A DNA stretch of 38,634 bases from Pedobacter sp. UBA4863 (GCF_002399615.1 NZ_DHDZ01000033.1:174336-212969); one strand, 5' to 3'; positions 24,966 through 33,272 are shown, counted from the stretch's first letter. Notes: generated by a model from the sequence alone, not told the origin. Translations and numbers: made by a program.

Positions 24966-26123
24966 TTAGTAATCTTCGCTAGTTACTGTTACAATAGCAT
25001 CGCGTAAATTGTAGTTCGAAGCCATTACTTCGCCATAAGCACCAGTACTTCTAATGGCAATTAAATCATTTCTAAAGGTTTCTTGCAAGGCCACTTCCTT
25101 TCCAAAACAGTCGGTACTCTCGCAAATTGGCCCCACTACATCATACTTTACACTTTCAACTTTTAACTTTTGACTTAGGTTTTCGATTTGATGATATGCC
25201 TGATACAAAGCTGGGCGCATCAGCTCGGTCATACCCGCATCTAAAACAATGAAATTCTTTTTCTTGCCATTTTTCACATAAAGTACACGGCTAATTAAAG
25301 ACGATGATTGACCAACCAAAGCCCTACCCAATTCAAAATGCACTTCCTGATGAGGTTTGACCTCCAAGAAATCATTGAAAATTTTAAAGTAAGCCTCAAA
25401 GTCTGGAATTTGAGCATTCGGATGGTGATAATCAATGCCTAAACCACCGCCAACATTTAGTACTTTAACTTTAAATCCTTTATCTTCAAACCAAGCTGCA
25501 AACTCGTTTACACGCACACAAAGGTTTTTGTAAACATCTAAATTGGTAATCTGCGAACCAATATGAAAATGGATGCCCACAAACTCCAAATTAGCCGAAA
25601 CATTTAAAATATCGGCACAGGCAGGCATATCCCACGAGTTAATGCCAAACTTATTTTCATCTAAACCAGTGGTAATGTTTGCGTGGGTATGTGCATCTAC
25701 GTTAGGGTTAATACGAATGGCCACTTTAGCCACTTTTCCTTTTTTAGCTGCCAATTCGTTAATTACTTGCAATTCTTGCAACGACTCTACGTTAAAGCAA
25801 AAAATAGTTTGATCTAGGGCATAATTAATTTCCTTATCAGATTTGCCTACGCCTGCAAAAACCACCTTGTTGTTTGTAAAACCGCTTTCAATAGCCTTTT
25901 TTACTTCGCCACCACTTACCGCATCGGCACCAAAACCAGCTTGTTTAATCTGTGCTAAAACCTTATCGTTAAAATTAGCTTTCATGGCATAATGCACATG
26001 AAAATTGTGCGAATTTGCCGCATCGCTACAAGCCTTTAGCGTATTTCGCAACAAATTTAGATCGTAATAATAGAAAGGCGTTTCTATATTCGAAAAATGT
26101 GCTATATCTTTATCCGAAAACAT
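24966..26123 (-). CDS. lysA: Diaminopimelate decarboxylase LysA
   Basis: A 385-aa PLP enzyme (alanine racemase-like barrel plus beta domain) that decarboxylates meso-diaminopimelate to L-lysine. The PLP lysine is K48 in YAMKAN. Other signatures are GGEVKKAIESGF, HFHIGSQI, LNVGGGLGIDYH, the phosphate-binding ELGRALVG and the dimer-interface active-site segment CESTDCFG near the C-terminus. The length is slightly short but complete. It lies downstream of lysC on the same strand, so both ends of the aspartate-to-lysine pathway are together. Confidence 0.95.
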   Translation of the reverse strand: MFSDKDIAHFSNIETPFYYYDLNLLRNTLKACSDAANSHNFHVHYAMKANFNDKVLAQIKQAGFGADAVSGGEVKKAIESGFTNNKVVFAGVGKSDKEINYALDQTIFCFNVESLQELQVINELAAKKGKVAKVAIRINPNVDAHTHANITTGLDENKFGINSWDMPACADILNVSANLEFVGIHFHIGSQITNLDVYKNLCVRVNEFAAWFEDKGFKVKVLNVGGGLGIDYHHPNAQIPDFEAYFKIFNDFLEVKPHQEVHFELGRALVGQSSSLISRVLYVKNGKKKNFIVLDAGMTELMRPALYQAYHQIENLSQKLKVESVKYDVVGPICESTDCFGKEVALQETFRNDLIAIRSTGAYGEVMASNYNLRDAIVTVTSEDY

Positions 26124-26127
26124 AATC

Positions 26128-26295
26128 TTGAAATTTATACTTATCCTCTTCTTGGTCTTTTTAACGGTTATCTACGTAGGCAACTATATTGATTACCGTC
26201 GTGGAAATATTAGCCGCACAGAGTTCGAAAGAAGAATCCGTATCTCAATTGTATTAATATTAATTATCGTTTTTATTTTTTTCTATTATCGTTAG
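26128..26295 (+). CDS. Candidate small membrane protein between lysA and lysC
   Basis: A 55-codon open frame starting with TTG (26128) and ending at TAG (26295). The translation begins (M)KFILILFLVFLTVIYVGNYI, continues with a basic loop (DYRRGNISRTEFERRIR) and ends with a second hydrophobic helix (ISIVLILIIVFIFFYYR): two membrane helices with a positively charged loop. It starts 4 bases from the lysA start on the opposite strand and fills the lysA-lysC spacer. No ATG is available in frame and no promoter box was found, so expression is unproven. Confidence 0.5.
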   Translation: MKFILILFLVFLTVIYVGNYIDYRRGNISRTEFERRIRISIVLILIIVFIFFYYR

Positions 26296-26323
26296 TCCTT
26301 AAATCTCCTAAAGGGAATTAAGG

Positions 26324-27637
26324 TTACTCAAAAATCCTATTGTGCAAGCTTCTTAAGGCCTCCACCTTATCGTCTGTATTTACCAAAAGGGAGATATTAT
26401 ATGCGCTACCACCATAAGAAATCATCCTTACTGGCAAGTGTTTAATCGCATCTAACACCTTTGAGGCATATCCATGTTTTTCGGCTCCAAAATCACCCAC
26501 TACACAAATAATGGTTTGGTCTCTGTCTAATTCTACACTACCGAAAGCATTTAATTCCGTTACAATTTTATCCAAGTTATCTGTAAAGTCAACGGTTAAA
26601 GAAACCGCTACTTCCGAAGTGGTAATCATGTCTATTGGTGTTTTGTAACGTTCAAAAACCTCAAAAACTTTACGTAAAAAACCATAGGCCAACAACATTC
26701 GGCTCGATTGGATTTTAATAGCCGTAATACCTTCTTTGGCAGCAATAGATTTAATTTTGCCTTTCTCACTTTCGGTACTAATTAAGGTACCAAAAGCCTT
26801 GGGTTCCATTGTATTTAACAACCTCACCGGAATTTTATATTTACGTGCCGGAAAAACCGATTGTGGATGTAAAATTTTAGCGCCAAAATAAGCCAGCTCG
26901 GCAGCCTCGTCAAAAGATAGGTTAGCAATAGGCTTTGTTCCTTTTACAATACGAGGGTCGTTATTGTGCATTCCATCAATATCGGTCCAAATTTGAACTT
27001 CATCGGCCGAAATAGCTGCGCCTATTAACGAAGCCGTATAATCACTTCCCCCACGGCGTAAATTATCTATTTCACCAAAACTATTCCTACAAATAAAACC
27101 TTGTGTAATAAACAGTTTATTAGCTGGATTTGCAGTTAAAATTGGTGTTAAATTTTGTGTAATAAAATCAACAACTGGTTCGTTGTCTTCGTCTATCCTC
27201 ATAAAATCTAAAGCTGGCAACAATACAGATGGTACGCCAATCGATTTCAAATAAACATGGTATAAAGTGGTTGAGAGTAATTCGCCCTGCGCTAAAACTA
27301 CTTTATCTTCAATAGTTGTAAATACATTATTAGCTAAAGAAAGTAGAAAACTGAAATGATAATCTACCACTTCTTGTCCTTGCGCTCTAAAATCGCCTGC
27401 TGGCAAAAGCTCGGCTACAACCGTATCATAATTGTTTTTTAAGCTCGTAATTAATTCAATGCCCTTCTTCTTGTCTTCCTTCAGTAACGCGTTTGAAATT
27501 TCTACCAAGCTATTTGTAGTACCAGACATTGCCGATAATACTACAATTTGTCTTTCTGCCGGATTAACAATGTCCAACAATTTTTTCATACGTTCTGGGC
27601 TACCAACCGAAGTGCCACCGAATTTTAAAACTTTCAT
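26324..27637 (-). CDS. lysC: Aspartate kinase
   Basis: A 437-aa aspartate kinase that phosphorylates L-aspartate, the first step to lysine, threonine and methionine. The catalytic domain has KVLKFGGTSVGSPERM, VVLSAMSGTTNSL, FICRNSFGEIDNLRRGGSDYTASLIG and VQIWTDIDGMHNNDPRIV. The C-terminal third (about 300-437) contains two ACT domains (ITAIKIQSSRMLL, TIICVVGDFGAEKHG), which normally bind lysine or threonine for feedback control. The length fits a monofunctional enzyme without a homoserine dehydrogenase part. A second aspartate kinase begins at the right edge of the window. Confidence 0.95.
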   Translation of the reverse strand: MKVLKFGGTSVGSPERMKKLLDIVNPAERQIVVLSAMSGTTNSLVEISNALLKEDKKKGIELITSLKNNYDTVVAELLPAGDFRAQGQEVVDYHFSFLLSLANNVFTTIEDKVVLAQGELLSTTLYHVYLKSIGVPSVLLPALDFMRIDEDNEPVVDFITQNLTPILTANPANKLFITQGFICRNSFGEIDNLRRGGSDYTASLIGAAISADEVQIWTDIDGMHNNDPRIVKGTKPIANLSFDEAAELAYFGAKILHPQSVFPARKYKIPVRLLNTMEPKAFGTLISTESEKGKIKSIAAKEGITAIKIQSSRMLLAYGFLRKVFEVFERYKTPIDMITTSEVAVSLTVDFTDNLDKIVTELNAFGSVELDRDQTIICVVGDFGAEKHGYASKVLDAIKHLPVRMISYGGSAYNISLLVNTDDKVEALRSLHNRIFE

Positions 27638-27825
27638 TTAATTTTTATTGTTTTTTAGCATAGTGAAACAATTCCCACCGTTACAGGAAATGTTTTCATT
27701 TTTAAATTATTGAATGCAGATTTTTACTAATATTGTAACGAGGCGTGAAAATAACTAAAAGACTGTTAATTCCTACCCTTCAAATGAAATAAAATAAGGT
27801 TTTTTATATTTTTATCAACCTTAAC

Positions 27826-27856
27826 CAAACATAATTTGATTTTTTATTGCAATAAA
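27826..27856 (-). promoter_or_regulatory. Candidate promoter of lysC
   Basis: The minus strand reads TATGTTTG (27833-27826), matching TAnnTTTG, with TTTA 19 bases upstream (27856-27853), one base off TTTG. The predicted leader is about 180 bases. It lies only 12 bases from the start of the divergent phosphohexomutase gene. Confidence 0.45.
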
Positions 27857-27867
27857 CTACTTATAAT

Positions 27868-29601
27868 ATGCAACTAGACCAGTTAAGTCAGACTACCATA
27901 CAAACATGGTTAAATGGCAATTACGACGATATTACCAAATCAACCATACAAAAACTTTTAGACCAAGAAGCTTATACAGAGCTTACCGATGCTTTTTATA
28001 AAAATTTAGAATTTGGCACGGGCGGTTTACGCGGTATTATGGGTGCAGGCTCTAACCGTATCAACAAATATACCATTGGTACTGCTACACAAGGTTTGGC
28101 CAACTATCTGCTTAAAAAATATCCGGGAGAAAAAATTGCTGTAGCCATTGCACACGATAGCAGAAACAACTCAGATGTATTTGCTAAAATTACTGCCGAT
28201 GTATTCTCTGCAAACGGCATTAAGGTTTATTTCTTTTCGGCTTTGCGCCCTACACCAGAACTTTCGTTTGCTATACGCGAATTAGGCTGTAAAAGTGGCG
28301 TAATGTTAACCGCATCACATAACCCCAAAGAGTACAATGGCTATAAAGCCTATGGTGCAGATGGAGGCCAATTTACTTCGCCAGATGATAAAATGGTGAT
28401 GGAAGAAGTTGCTGCCATTAAAAGTATTGACGAGGTTAAATTCGACAGCATTGACGCAAACATTGAAATGATTGGCGAAGAAATTGACCAAAAATATCTT
28501 GATAAAATTACTGCTTTATCTGTTTCTCCGGATGCAATTGCTCGTCAGCAAAATTTAAAGATCGTTTACTCTCCTATACACGGCACCGGTATTACACTAG
28601 TACCAAAAGCATTGGCTCAATTTGGTTTTACTAACGTTAATATTGTTGAAGAACAAAGTAAACCTGATGGCAATTTCCCTACGGTAATCTATCCTAACCC
28701 AGAAGAAAAAGAAGCTTTAACCTTGGCTTTAAAAAAGGCCGAAGAAATTGATGCTGATTTGGTTTTAGCTACCGATCCAGATGCCGACCGTGTGGGTATT
28801 GCCGTTAAAAATACCGATGGCGACTTTGTTTTGCTAAATGGCAACCAAACTGGAAGTTTATTGGTTAACTATATGCTTACCGCCTGGCAAGAAAAGGGCA
28901 AATTAACAGGCAATGAATATGTGGTGAGTACCGTAGTTACCACCAGTCTTATTAAAACTATTTGTAAAGATAAAGGGGTAGCATATTTTGAAACCCTAAC
29001 CGGCTTTAAATGGATTGGTAAAGTAATGACCGAATTGTTGGGCAAAAAACAATTTATTGTTGGTGGCGAAGAAAGTTACGGCTACTTAGTTGGCGATTTG
29101 GTACGCGACAAAGATGCCATAATATCTTGCGCCTTTATTGCAGAAATGACCGCTTTTTACAAAGATAAAGGCAGTAGTTTATACGAAGCCATGATAGAAA
29201 TGTATGTGAAATACGGCATGTACAAAGAAGACTTAGTAGCCATTACCAAACAAGGAAAAACAGGTGCTGAAGAAATTAAAGCCATGATGGAGAAATTCAG
29301 GAACAATCCGCCCGCTAGTTTGGGTGGTTCGCCAGTGGTAACCTTAAAAGATTACGAACTAAATAAAATAACTAACATTAAAGCTGGTACTAGCAAAGAA
29401 CTTGGCTTTCCTAAATCGGATGTTTTACAGTTTATTACCGAAGATGGCAGTATTATTTCTGCTCGTCCGAGTGGTACAGAGCCTAAAATTAAATTCTATT
29501 GCAGCGTAAACGAGCCTTTAGCAAGTACTGGAGAGTTTAAAGCTACTGAACAGAAGCTTAACGATAAGATCAAAACTATTATGAGCGATTTACAAGCTTA
29601 G
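27868..29601 (+). CDS. Phosphoglucomutase/phosphomannomutase family protein
   Basis: A 577-aa alpha-D-phosphohexomutase that moves phosphate between C1 and C6 of a hexose phosphate. Four-domain layout: GTGGLRGIMGAGSNRIN at the N-terminus, the phosphoserine loop TASHNPKEYNG (Ser about 150), the Mg-binding loop ATDPDADRVG near residue 305, the sugar-specificity loop VGGEESYGYL and the phosphate-binding RPSGTEPKIKFY near the C-terminus. The GEES…GY specificity loop is common to PGM-type enzymes; glucose versus mannose preference is not certain. Lengths of 570-580 aa are usual for Bacteroidota and Firmicutes members. Confidence 0.94.
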   Translation: MQLDQLSQTTIQTWLNGNYDDITKSTIQKLLDQEAYTELTDAFYKNLEFGTGGLRGIMGAGSNRINKYTIGTATQGLANYLLKKYPGEKIAVAIAHDSRNNSDVFAKITADVFSANGIKVYFFSALRPTPELSFAIRELGCKSGVMLTASHNPKEYNGYKAYGADGGQFTSPDDKMVMEEVAAIKSIDEVKFDSIDANIEMIGEEIDQKYLDKITALSVSPDAIARQQNLKIVYSPIHGTGITLVPKALAQFGFTNVNIVEEQSKPDGNFPTVIYPNPEEKEALTLALKKAEEIDADLVLATDPDADRVGIAVKNTDGDFVLLNGNQTGSLLVNYMLTAWQEKGKLTGNEYVVSTVVTTSLIKTICKDKGVAYFETLTGFKWIGKVMTELLGKKQFIVGGEESYGYLVGDLVRDKDAIISCAFIAEMTAFYKDKGSSLYEAMIEMYVKYGMYKEDLVAITKQGKTGAEEIKAMMEKFRNNPPASLGGSPVVTLKDYELNKITNIKAGTSKELGFPKSDVLQFITEDGSIISARPSGTEPKIKFYCSVNEPLASTGEFKATEQKLNDKIKTIMSDLQA

Positions 29602-29632
29602 TTTTTTTCGATAACACGAAATCTATATATTC

Positions 29633-29716
29633 TGTCCGTCATTTCGAACATAGAGCGAAATCTAACAATGTTTTAATTGCTAGATTTCTCCACATTCTTC
29701 GTAGAAATGACGGACA
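29633..29716. repeat. Palindromic repeat, family CGTCATTTCGA, copy 1
   Basis: TGTCCGTCATTTC (29633-29645) and GAAATGACGGACA (29704-29716) form a perfect 13-bp outer stem, and AAATCTA (29658-29664) and TAGATTT (29681-29687) an inner stem. Its right arm matches, in reverse complement, 29 of 33 bases of the left arm of the element at 30641-30718. It lies between the phosphohexomutase and the dehydrogenase genes and may double as a terminator. Confidence 0.85.
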
Positions 29717-29747
29717 TATTTTATTTAGGAAACTCATAAAACTCTGA

Positions 29748-30590
29748 ATGAACAATACAAAATTAGGATGGATAGGTTTAGGCAACATGGGCAATCCAAT
29801 GGCGAAAAACCTATTAAAAGCAGGTTACGATTTATCGGTATATAACCGCTCTGCAGATAAAACAGAGGATTTTAAAGAAGAAGCTACAATTTGCCAAAGC
29901 ACTGCTGAGTTAGTACGAAACAGTGATATTATCTTCACTATGTTGACTAATGATGATGCGGTAAATCAAGTTTATCAAGAAATAACAAAAGAAGAACTGG
30001 AAGGAAAGCTGTTTATAGATTGCAGTACTATTTCTCAAGAATGTTCTTTAGCAAATGCCGAACTAGCTAAAACTAAGAAAGCTGGTTTTATTGATGCTCC
30101 CGTTGCTGGTAGTACCATGCCAGCTAAAGAAGGTACATTAATTATCATGGCTGGTGGCGACGAAAAAGATATCGAAAGAGCTCAACCTTATTTCGACAAG
30201 TTAGGAAAACTCACCAAACACTTGGGCGCAAATGGAAGTGGTGTAGCTGCTAAACTTTCGATCAATTATTTCTTATCCCTTATCTATCAAGGATTGGCTG
30301 AAACCGTTTTATTCTCTGAGAAATTAGGTCTAGAGCGTAAAGACATGCTAGAAATCATTAACGAAAGTGCCTGCGGAAATGGGGCTACCAAAGTGAAAAC
30401 ACCGCTACTGATTAACGATAGTTATCCTGCTGCTTTTGCTTTAGATTTAATGTTGAAGGATATCTTACTGGCACAAAAAGCAGGTGCTGATTTTCCTTTA
30501 TCTCAAGCGATGATTGATACCTACCAAGACGCACATCATAAAGTTTTCGGCAAAGATGATGTAATTGGGATTATCGAGGCGTTAAAATAA
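29748..30590 (+). CDS. NAD(P)-dependent beta-hydroxyacid dehydrogenase
   Basis: A 280-aa member of the 3-hydroxyisobutyrate/tartronate semialdehyde/glyoxylate reductase family. The Rossmann motif is WIGLGNMGNPMAKNLLKAGY, the substrate loop FIDAPVAGSTMPAKEGTLIIMAGG, the catalytic Lys lies in GVAAKLSINYF, and the C-terminal helical domain ends in LDLMLKDILLAQKAG, which suits the GLYR1-type glyoxylate/succinic semialdehyde reductases. The exact substrate cannot be assigned. The gene stands alone between two inverted copies of one palindromic repeat family. Confidence 0.9.
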   Translation: MNNTKLGWIGLGNMGNPMAKNLLKAGYDLSVYNRSADKTEDFKEEATICQSTAELVRNSDIIFTMLTNDDAVNQVYQEITKEELEGKLFIDCSTISQECSLANAELAKTKKAGFIDAPVAGSTMPAKEGTLIIMAGGDEKDIERAQPYFDKLGKLTKHLGANGSGVAAKLSINYFLSLIYQGLAETVLFSEKLGLERKDMLEIINESACGNGATKVKTPLLINDSYPAAFALDLMLKDILLAQKAGADFPLSQAMIDTYQDAHHKVFGKDDVIGIIEALK

Positions 30591-30640
30591 TTTTAGTAAA
30601 ATTACGAAGTTTTAAAAATTCCTAAGTCTTGTTTTACTAT

Positions 30641-30718
30641 TCGTCATTTCGACGAAGAATGAGGAGAAATCTGGCAAATTGCAAATCGTTAGATTTCTCT
30701 CTGCTTTCGAAATGACGA
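30641..30718. repeat. Palindromic repeat, family CGTCATTTCGA, copy 2
   Basis: TCGTCATTTCG (30641-30651) and CGAAATGACGA (30708-30718) form a perfect 11-bp outer stem, and GAGAAATCT (30664-30672) and AGATTTCTC (30691-30699) a perfect 9-bp inner stem. It is related to the element at 29633-29716. It sits between convergent genes and may also terminate transcription. Confidence 0.85.
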
Positions 30719-30774
30719 GCAAGCGCACCAACCTATCTGATTTGCTAAGCTGATAGACTTAATAATAAAATCTA

Positions 30775-31431
30775 TTAACCTACCATCTCCGGCACATCAT
30801 CATCTGCATACAACTTACCAGCTGTAGCTTTTCTAATTTCATCTACGGTAACGCCTGGAGCTCTTTCTAACAGTTTAAAACCACCTTCTGGCAAAACATC
30901 AAAAACACCTAATTCGGTTACTATTTTTTTAATACATTTTATCCCAGTTAAAGGCAAAGTACAAGCAGGCAGCAACTTACTCTCTCCCGCTTTATTTACA
31001 TGCTGCATGGCTACAATAATATTTTTTGCCGAAGCCACCAAATCCATTGCCCCTCCCATTCCTTTTACCATTTTGCCCGGAATTTTCCAGTTAGCTATAT
31101 CGCCGTTTTCCGAAACCTCCATGGCTCCCAAAATGGTTAAATCAATCTTTTGGCTCCTGATCATCCCAAAGCTCATGGCCGAATCGAAAATAGCAGACCC
31201 AGGCAAAGTAGTTATGGTTTGTTTACCTGCGTTAATTAAATCGGGGTCTTCTTCGCCTTCGAATGGAAATGGCCCCATCCCCAATAAACCATTTTCAGAT
31301 TGTAATACTACATTAATTCCCTCTGGGATATAATTGGCTACCAAAGTTGGGATACCAATACCCAAATTAACGTAATAGCCGTCTTTTATTTCTTTAGCGA
31401 TGCGTTTCGCTATACCGTTTTTGTCAAGCAT
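30775..31431 (-). CDS. scoB: 3-oxoacid CoA-transferase subunit B
   Basis: A 218-aa beta subunit of succinyl-CoA:3-ketoacid CoA-transferase, which moves CoA from succinyl-CoA to acetoacetate. The catalytic glutamate is probably E46 in VVLQSENGLLGMGPFP. Other signatures are NLGIGIPTLVANYIPEG, GSAIFDSAMSFGMIRSQKIDLTILGAMEVS, GAMDLVASAKNIIVAMQH and the C-terminal GVTVDEIRKAT. The length is typical. It lies downstream of scoA on the same strand, but 392 bp separate them, unusual for subunits that are normally adjacent. The spacer holds a degenerate inserted gene. Confidence 0.95.
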   Translation of the reverse strand: MLDKNGIAKRIAKEIKDGYYVNLGIGIPTLVANYIPEGINVVLQSENGLLGMGPFPFEGEEDPDLINAGKQTITTLPGSAIFDSAMSFGMIRSQKIDLTILGAMEVSENGDIANWKIPGKMVKGMGGAMDLVASAKNIIVAMQHVNKAGESKLLPACTLPLTGIKCIKKIVTELGVFDVLPEGGFKLLERAPGVTVDEIRKATAGKLYADDDVPEMVG

Positions 31432-31444
31432 ATTTTTGATGTGA

Positions 31445-31822
31445 TAATGTGATGATTAGCTTATTATCAAATTAACTAATCATCGAATTATTTTTGTTTG
31501 TCTGTCGCAATTATTTTGTTAAGTATTTTCTGAATAGATTCAATTTTGCTTAGTAATTCTTCACTAGAAGGATAGTTTTTCGAATGCTTACATATTAGCA
31601 ACCAATATTTTGTTTCTTCACATTCTTTAGCAGAAATTTTCATTTTATGAATAAAATCAGCCTTGCTTTCAGCATTTTGCGCTTCTCAAATTTTAGCTCC
31701 AATACTTGTTCCTGCCTTTAACAATTGATTTGTAAAGCAAATTCGAAACTCAATTTAACAATTATGTTTTCATTAATTTTCTCATCATTTATAGGCTATC
31801 TTATTATCAAATCATCACATTA
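31445..31822. repeat. Terminal repeats around an inserted cassette between scoA and scoB
   Basis: TAATGTGATGATT (31445-31457) is repeated in inverse orientation as AATCATCACATTA (31810-31822), and CTTATTATCAAAT is repeated directly at 31460-31472 and 31800-31812. GATGATTAG/CTAATCATC (31451-31459/31476-31484) adds a local hairpin at the left end. Together they bracket the four-helix-bundle pseudogene. Confidence 0.75.
31488..31788 (-). pseudogene. Broken four-helix-bundle (23S rRNA IVP-type) protein gene
   Basis: The minus strand encodes recognisable pieces of the four helix bundle/S23 IVP family: an N-terminal piece (NENIIVKLSFEFALQ), then in another frame QLLKAGTSIGAKI, a TGA stop where the family has Arg, then EAQNAESKADFIHKMKISAK and ECEETKYWLLICKHS to a normal end (IIATDKQK, stop 31488-31490). 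Lesions: a one-base frameshift just after ATG-ATG-AGA, a deletion of roughly 65-70 bp that removes part of helix 1 and shifts frame, and the in-frame TGA. Intact members have about 115-120 codons. The family is known from rRNA intervening sequences and from scattered intergenic copies; its function is unclear. Confidence 0.82.
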
Positions 31823-31823
31823 G

Positions 31824-32525
31824 CTAATCCACTTTCCTTACCGTCAACTGCTCAATCCTTTTCTCGTAATTTTTACCTTGAAAAATTCTGTGCACATACA
31901 CTCCTGGCGTATGAATATGGTCTGGATCTAGTGTTCCAACTTCTACCAATTCTTCTACTTCGGCAATGGTTATTTTACCTGCCATAGCCATTACTGGGTT
32001 AAAGTTTCTACTGGTAGAACGAAAAACAAGGTTACCGGCAGTATCTCCTTTCCATGCTTTCACAATAGCAAAATCGGCATCAAAAGCATATTCCATTAAA
32101 TAATCTTTACCGTTGAAATTTCTGGTTTCCTTACCTTCGGCAACTTCGGTACCTACACCTGCTGGCGTAAAAATAGCCGGCATGCCGTAACCTGCGGCTA
32201 AGCAACGCGTAGCTAAGGTACCTTGAGGAATTAACTCAACTTCTAATTCACCACTTAATAACTGGCGTTCAAACTCGCCATTTTCGCCAACATAAGAAGC
32301 TATCATTTTTTTTATTTGACGCTTGTGCAATAACAAGCCAAGCCCAAAATCATCTACGCCAGCATTGTTAGAAATACAGGTTAACTCTTTTACTTCTTTT
32401 TTTACTAAGGCAGAAATACAGTTTTCGGGGATACCGCAAAGGCCAAAACCGCCTAACATTAAAGTTTTTCCGTTTGTAATATCAGCTATTGCCTCATCGG
32501 CATTTGCCACTACTTTATTAATCAT
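31824..32525 (-). CDS. scoA: 3-oxoacid CoA-transferase subunit A
   Basis: A 233-aa alpha subunit partnering scoB. Signatures: INKVVANADEAIADITNGKTLMLGGFGLCGIPENC (CoA-transferase glycine-rich motif), ISNNAGVDDFGLGLLL, YVGENGEFERQLLSGELEVELIPQGTLATR and FTPAGVGTEVAEGKETR. The start chosen is ATG at 32525; a TTG six codons upstream is possible but not needed. It comes first in the scoA-(cassette)-scoB order. The enzyme links acetoacetate/3-hydroxybutyrate use to acetyl-CoA. Confidence 0.94.
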   Translation of the reverse strand: MINKVVANADEAIADITNGKTLMLGGFGLCGIPENCISALVKKEVKELTCISNNAGVDDFGLGLLLHKRQIKKMIASYVGENGEFERQLLSGELEVELIPQGTLATRCLAAGYGMPAIFTPAGVGTEVAEGKETRNFNGKDYLMEYAFDADFAIVKAWKGDTAGNLVFRSTSRNFNPVMAMAGKITIAEVEELVEVGTLDPDHIHTPGVYVHRIFQGKNYEKRIEQLTVRKVD

Positions 32526-32590
32526 ATTTGGTGTTTTTCCCAACTGTTTGGGATAAGTATCGGCTAAATTAGAAAGTTAATTTGGCTAAA

Positions 32591-32598
32591 CAAAGGTA
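32591..32598 (-). promoter_or_regulatory. Candidate -7 box for scoA
   Basis: The minus strand reads TACCTTTG, matching TAnnTTTG. The predicted start near 32585 gives a leader of about 60 bases. No clear TTTG element lies 19-23 bases upstream. Confidence 0.4.
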
Positions 32599-32694
32599 AA
32601 AGAAGAGTTTTAAAGGTGTTTATTGCACACTATCTAATATCCAAAAATGCTGTTTCAATTAAGTTTTTTTATATTTAGGCACCAAATTTTATCT

Positions 32695-33270
32695 ATGAGC
32701 TCTTTTTGTAAAAAAATCCTGATCATACTATTTACCATTGTTTTACCTTGTTGCATATATGCACAAAACAATATCAGGCAATCTTCTACTAATGACAATA
32801 AGGTTTTACCAGTTACCTTAACAAGCTTTACTGCAAAAAGTGACGAAATTAATAAGATTGTTGTGAACTGGAGCACATCAAGTGAAGCCAACAATAGCTA
32901 CTTCGAGGTTTTGATTTCTAAAGATGGCCACAATTTCGTTAAAATTGGCCAAGTTCAAGGTGTAGGAAATAGCAATACTACACAGCACTATCAATTTGTA
33001 ATTCATAATATAGCTTCCATCACCTTAACAGGATCGTTACCCTTTCTTTTATTTTTACTTATACCATCGGTGCGTAACAGAAAATTACGGGTATATTTTT
33101 ATGTGTTTTTTGCGTTTATGATTATATCATGTGCTAAAAACAAAGACCAAGAAAATTTAACGGAACTAAAGAAATATTACATCAATCTGCAACAGGTTGA
33201 TAATGATGGAAAAACCACCAACTACGGTACTTTTATACAGCGTGTAACTGTTAAAGTGCCTAAGTCTTAA
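32695..33270 (+). CDS. Secreted fibronectin-like protein interrupted by membrane segments
   Basis: A 191-aa protein; ATG at 32695 gives a clean signal peptide (MSSFCKKILIILFTIVLPCCIYAQ). Residues 39-101 match the fibronectin-like module that precedes T9SS tails (LPVTLTSFTAK, VVNWSTSSEANNSYFEV, SKDGHNFVKIG); the NHL-repeat protein at 3178-5661 has the same pattern. The module's final strands reappear at 161-190 (YYINLQQVDNDGKTTNYGT). Between them (about 103-160) lies a hydrophobic insert with two probable membrane helices (SITLTGSLPFLLFLLIPSV and YFYVFFAFMIISC), separated by a basic loop. No T9SS tail is present. The function is unknown, and the arrangement is unusual. Confidence 0.75.
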   Translation: MSSFCKKILIILFTIVLPCCIYAQNNIRQSSTNDNKVLPVTLTSFTAKSDEINKIVVNWSTSSEANNSYFEVLISKDGHNFVKIGQVQGVGNSNTTQHYQFVIHNIASITLTGSLPFLLFLLIPSVRNRKLRVYFYVFFAFMIISCAKNKDQENLTELKKYYINLQQVDNDGKTTNYGTFIQRVTVKVPKS

Positions 33271-33272
33271 AA

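Noticed and set aside
27655..27699. A 14-codon leader-peptide-like frame (MKTFPVTVGIVSLC) just before lysC on the minus strand
   Set aside because: It is not rich in lysine or threonine, and no paired terminator/antiterminator hairpins were seen, so attenuation is not supported.
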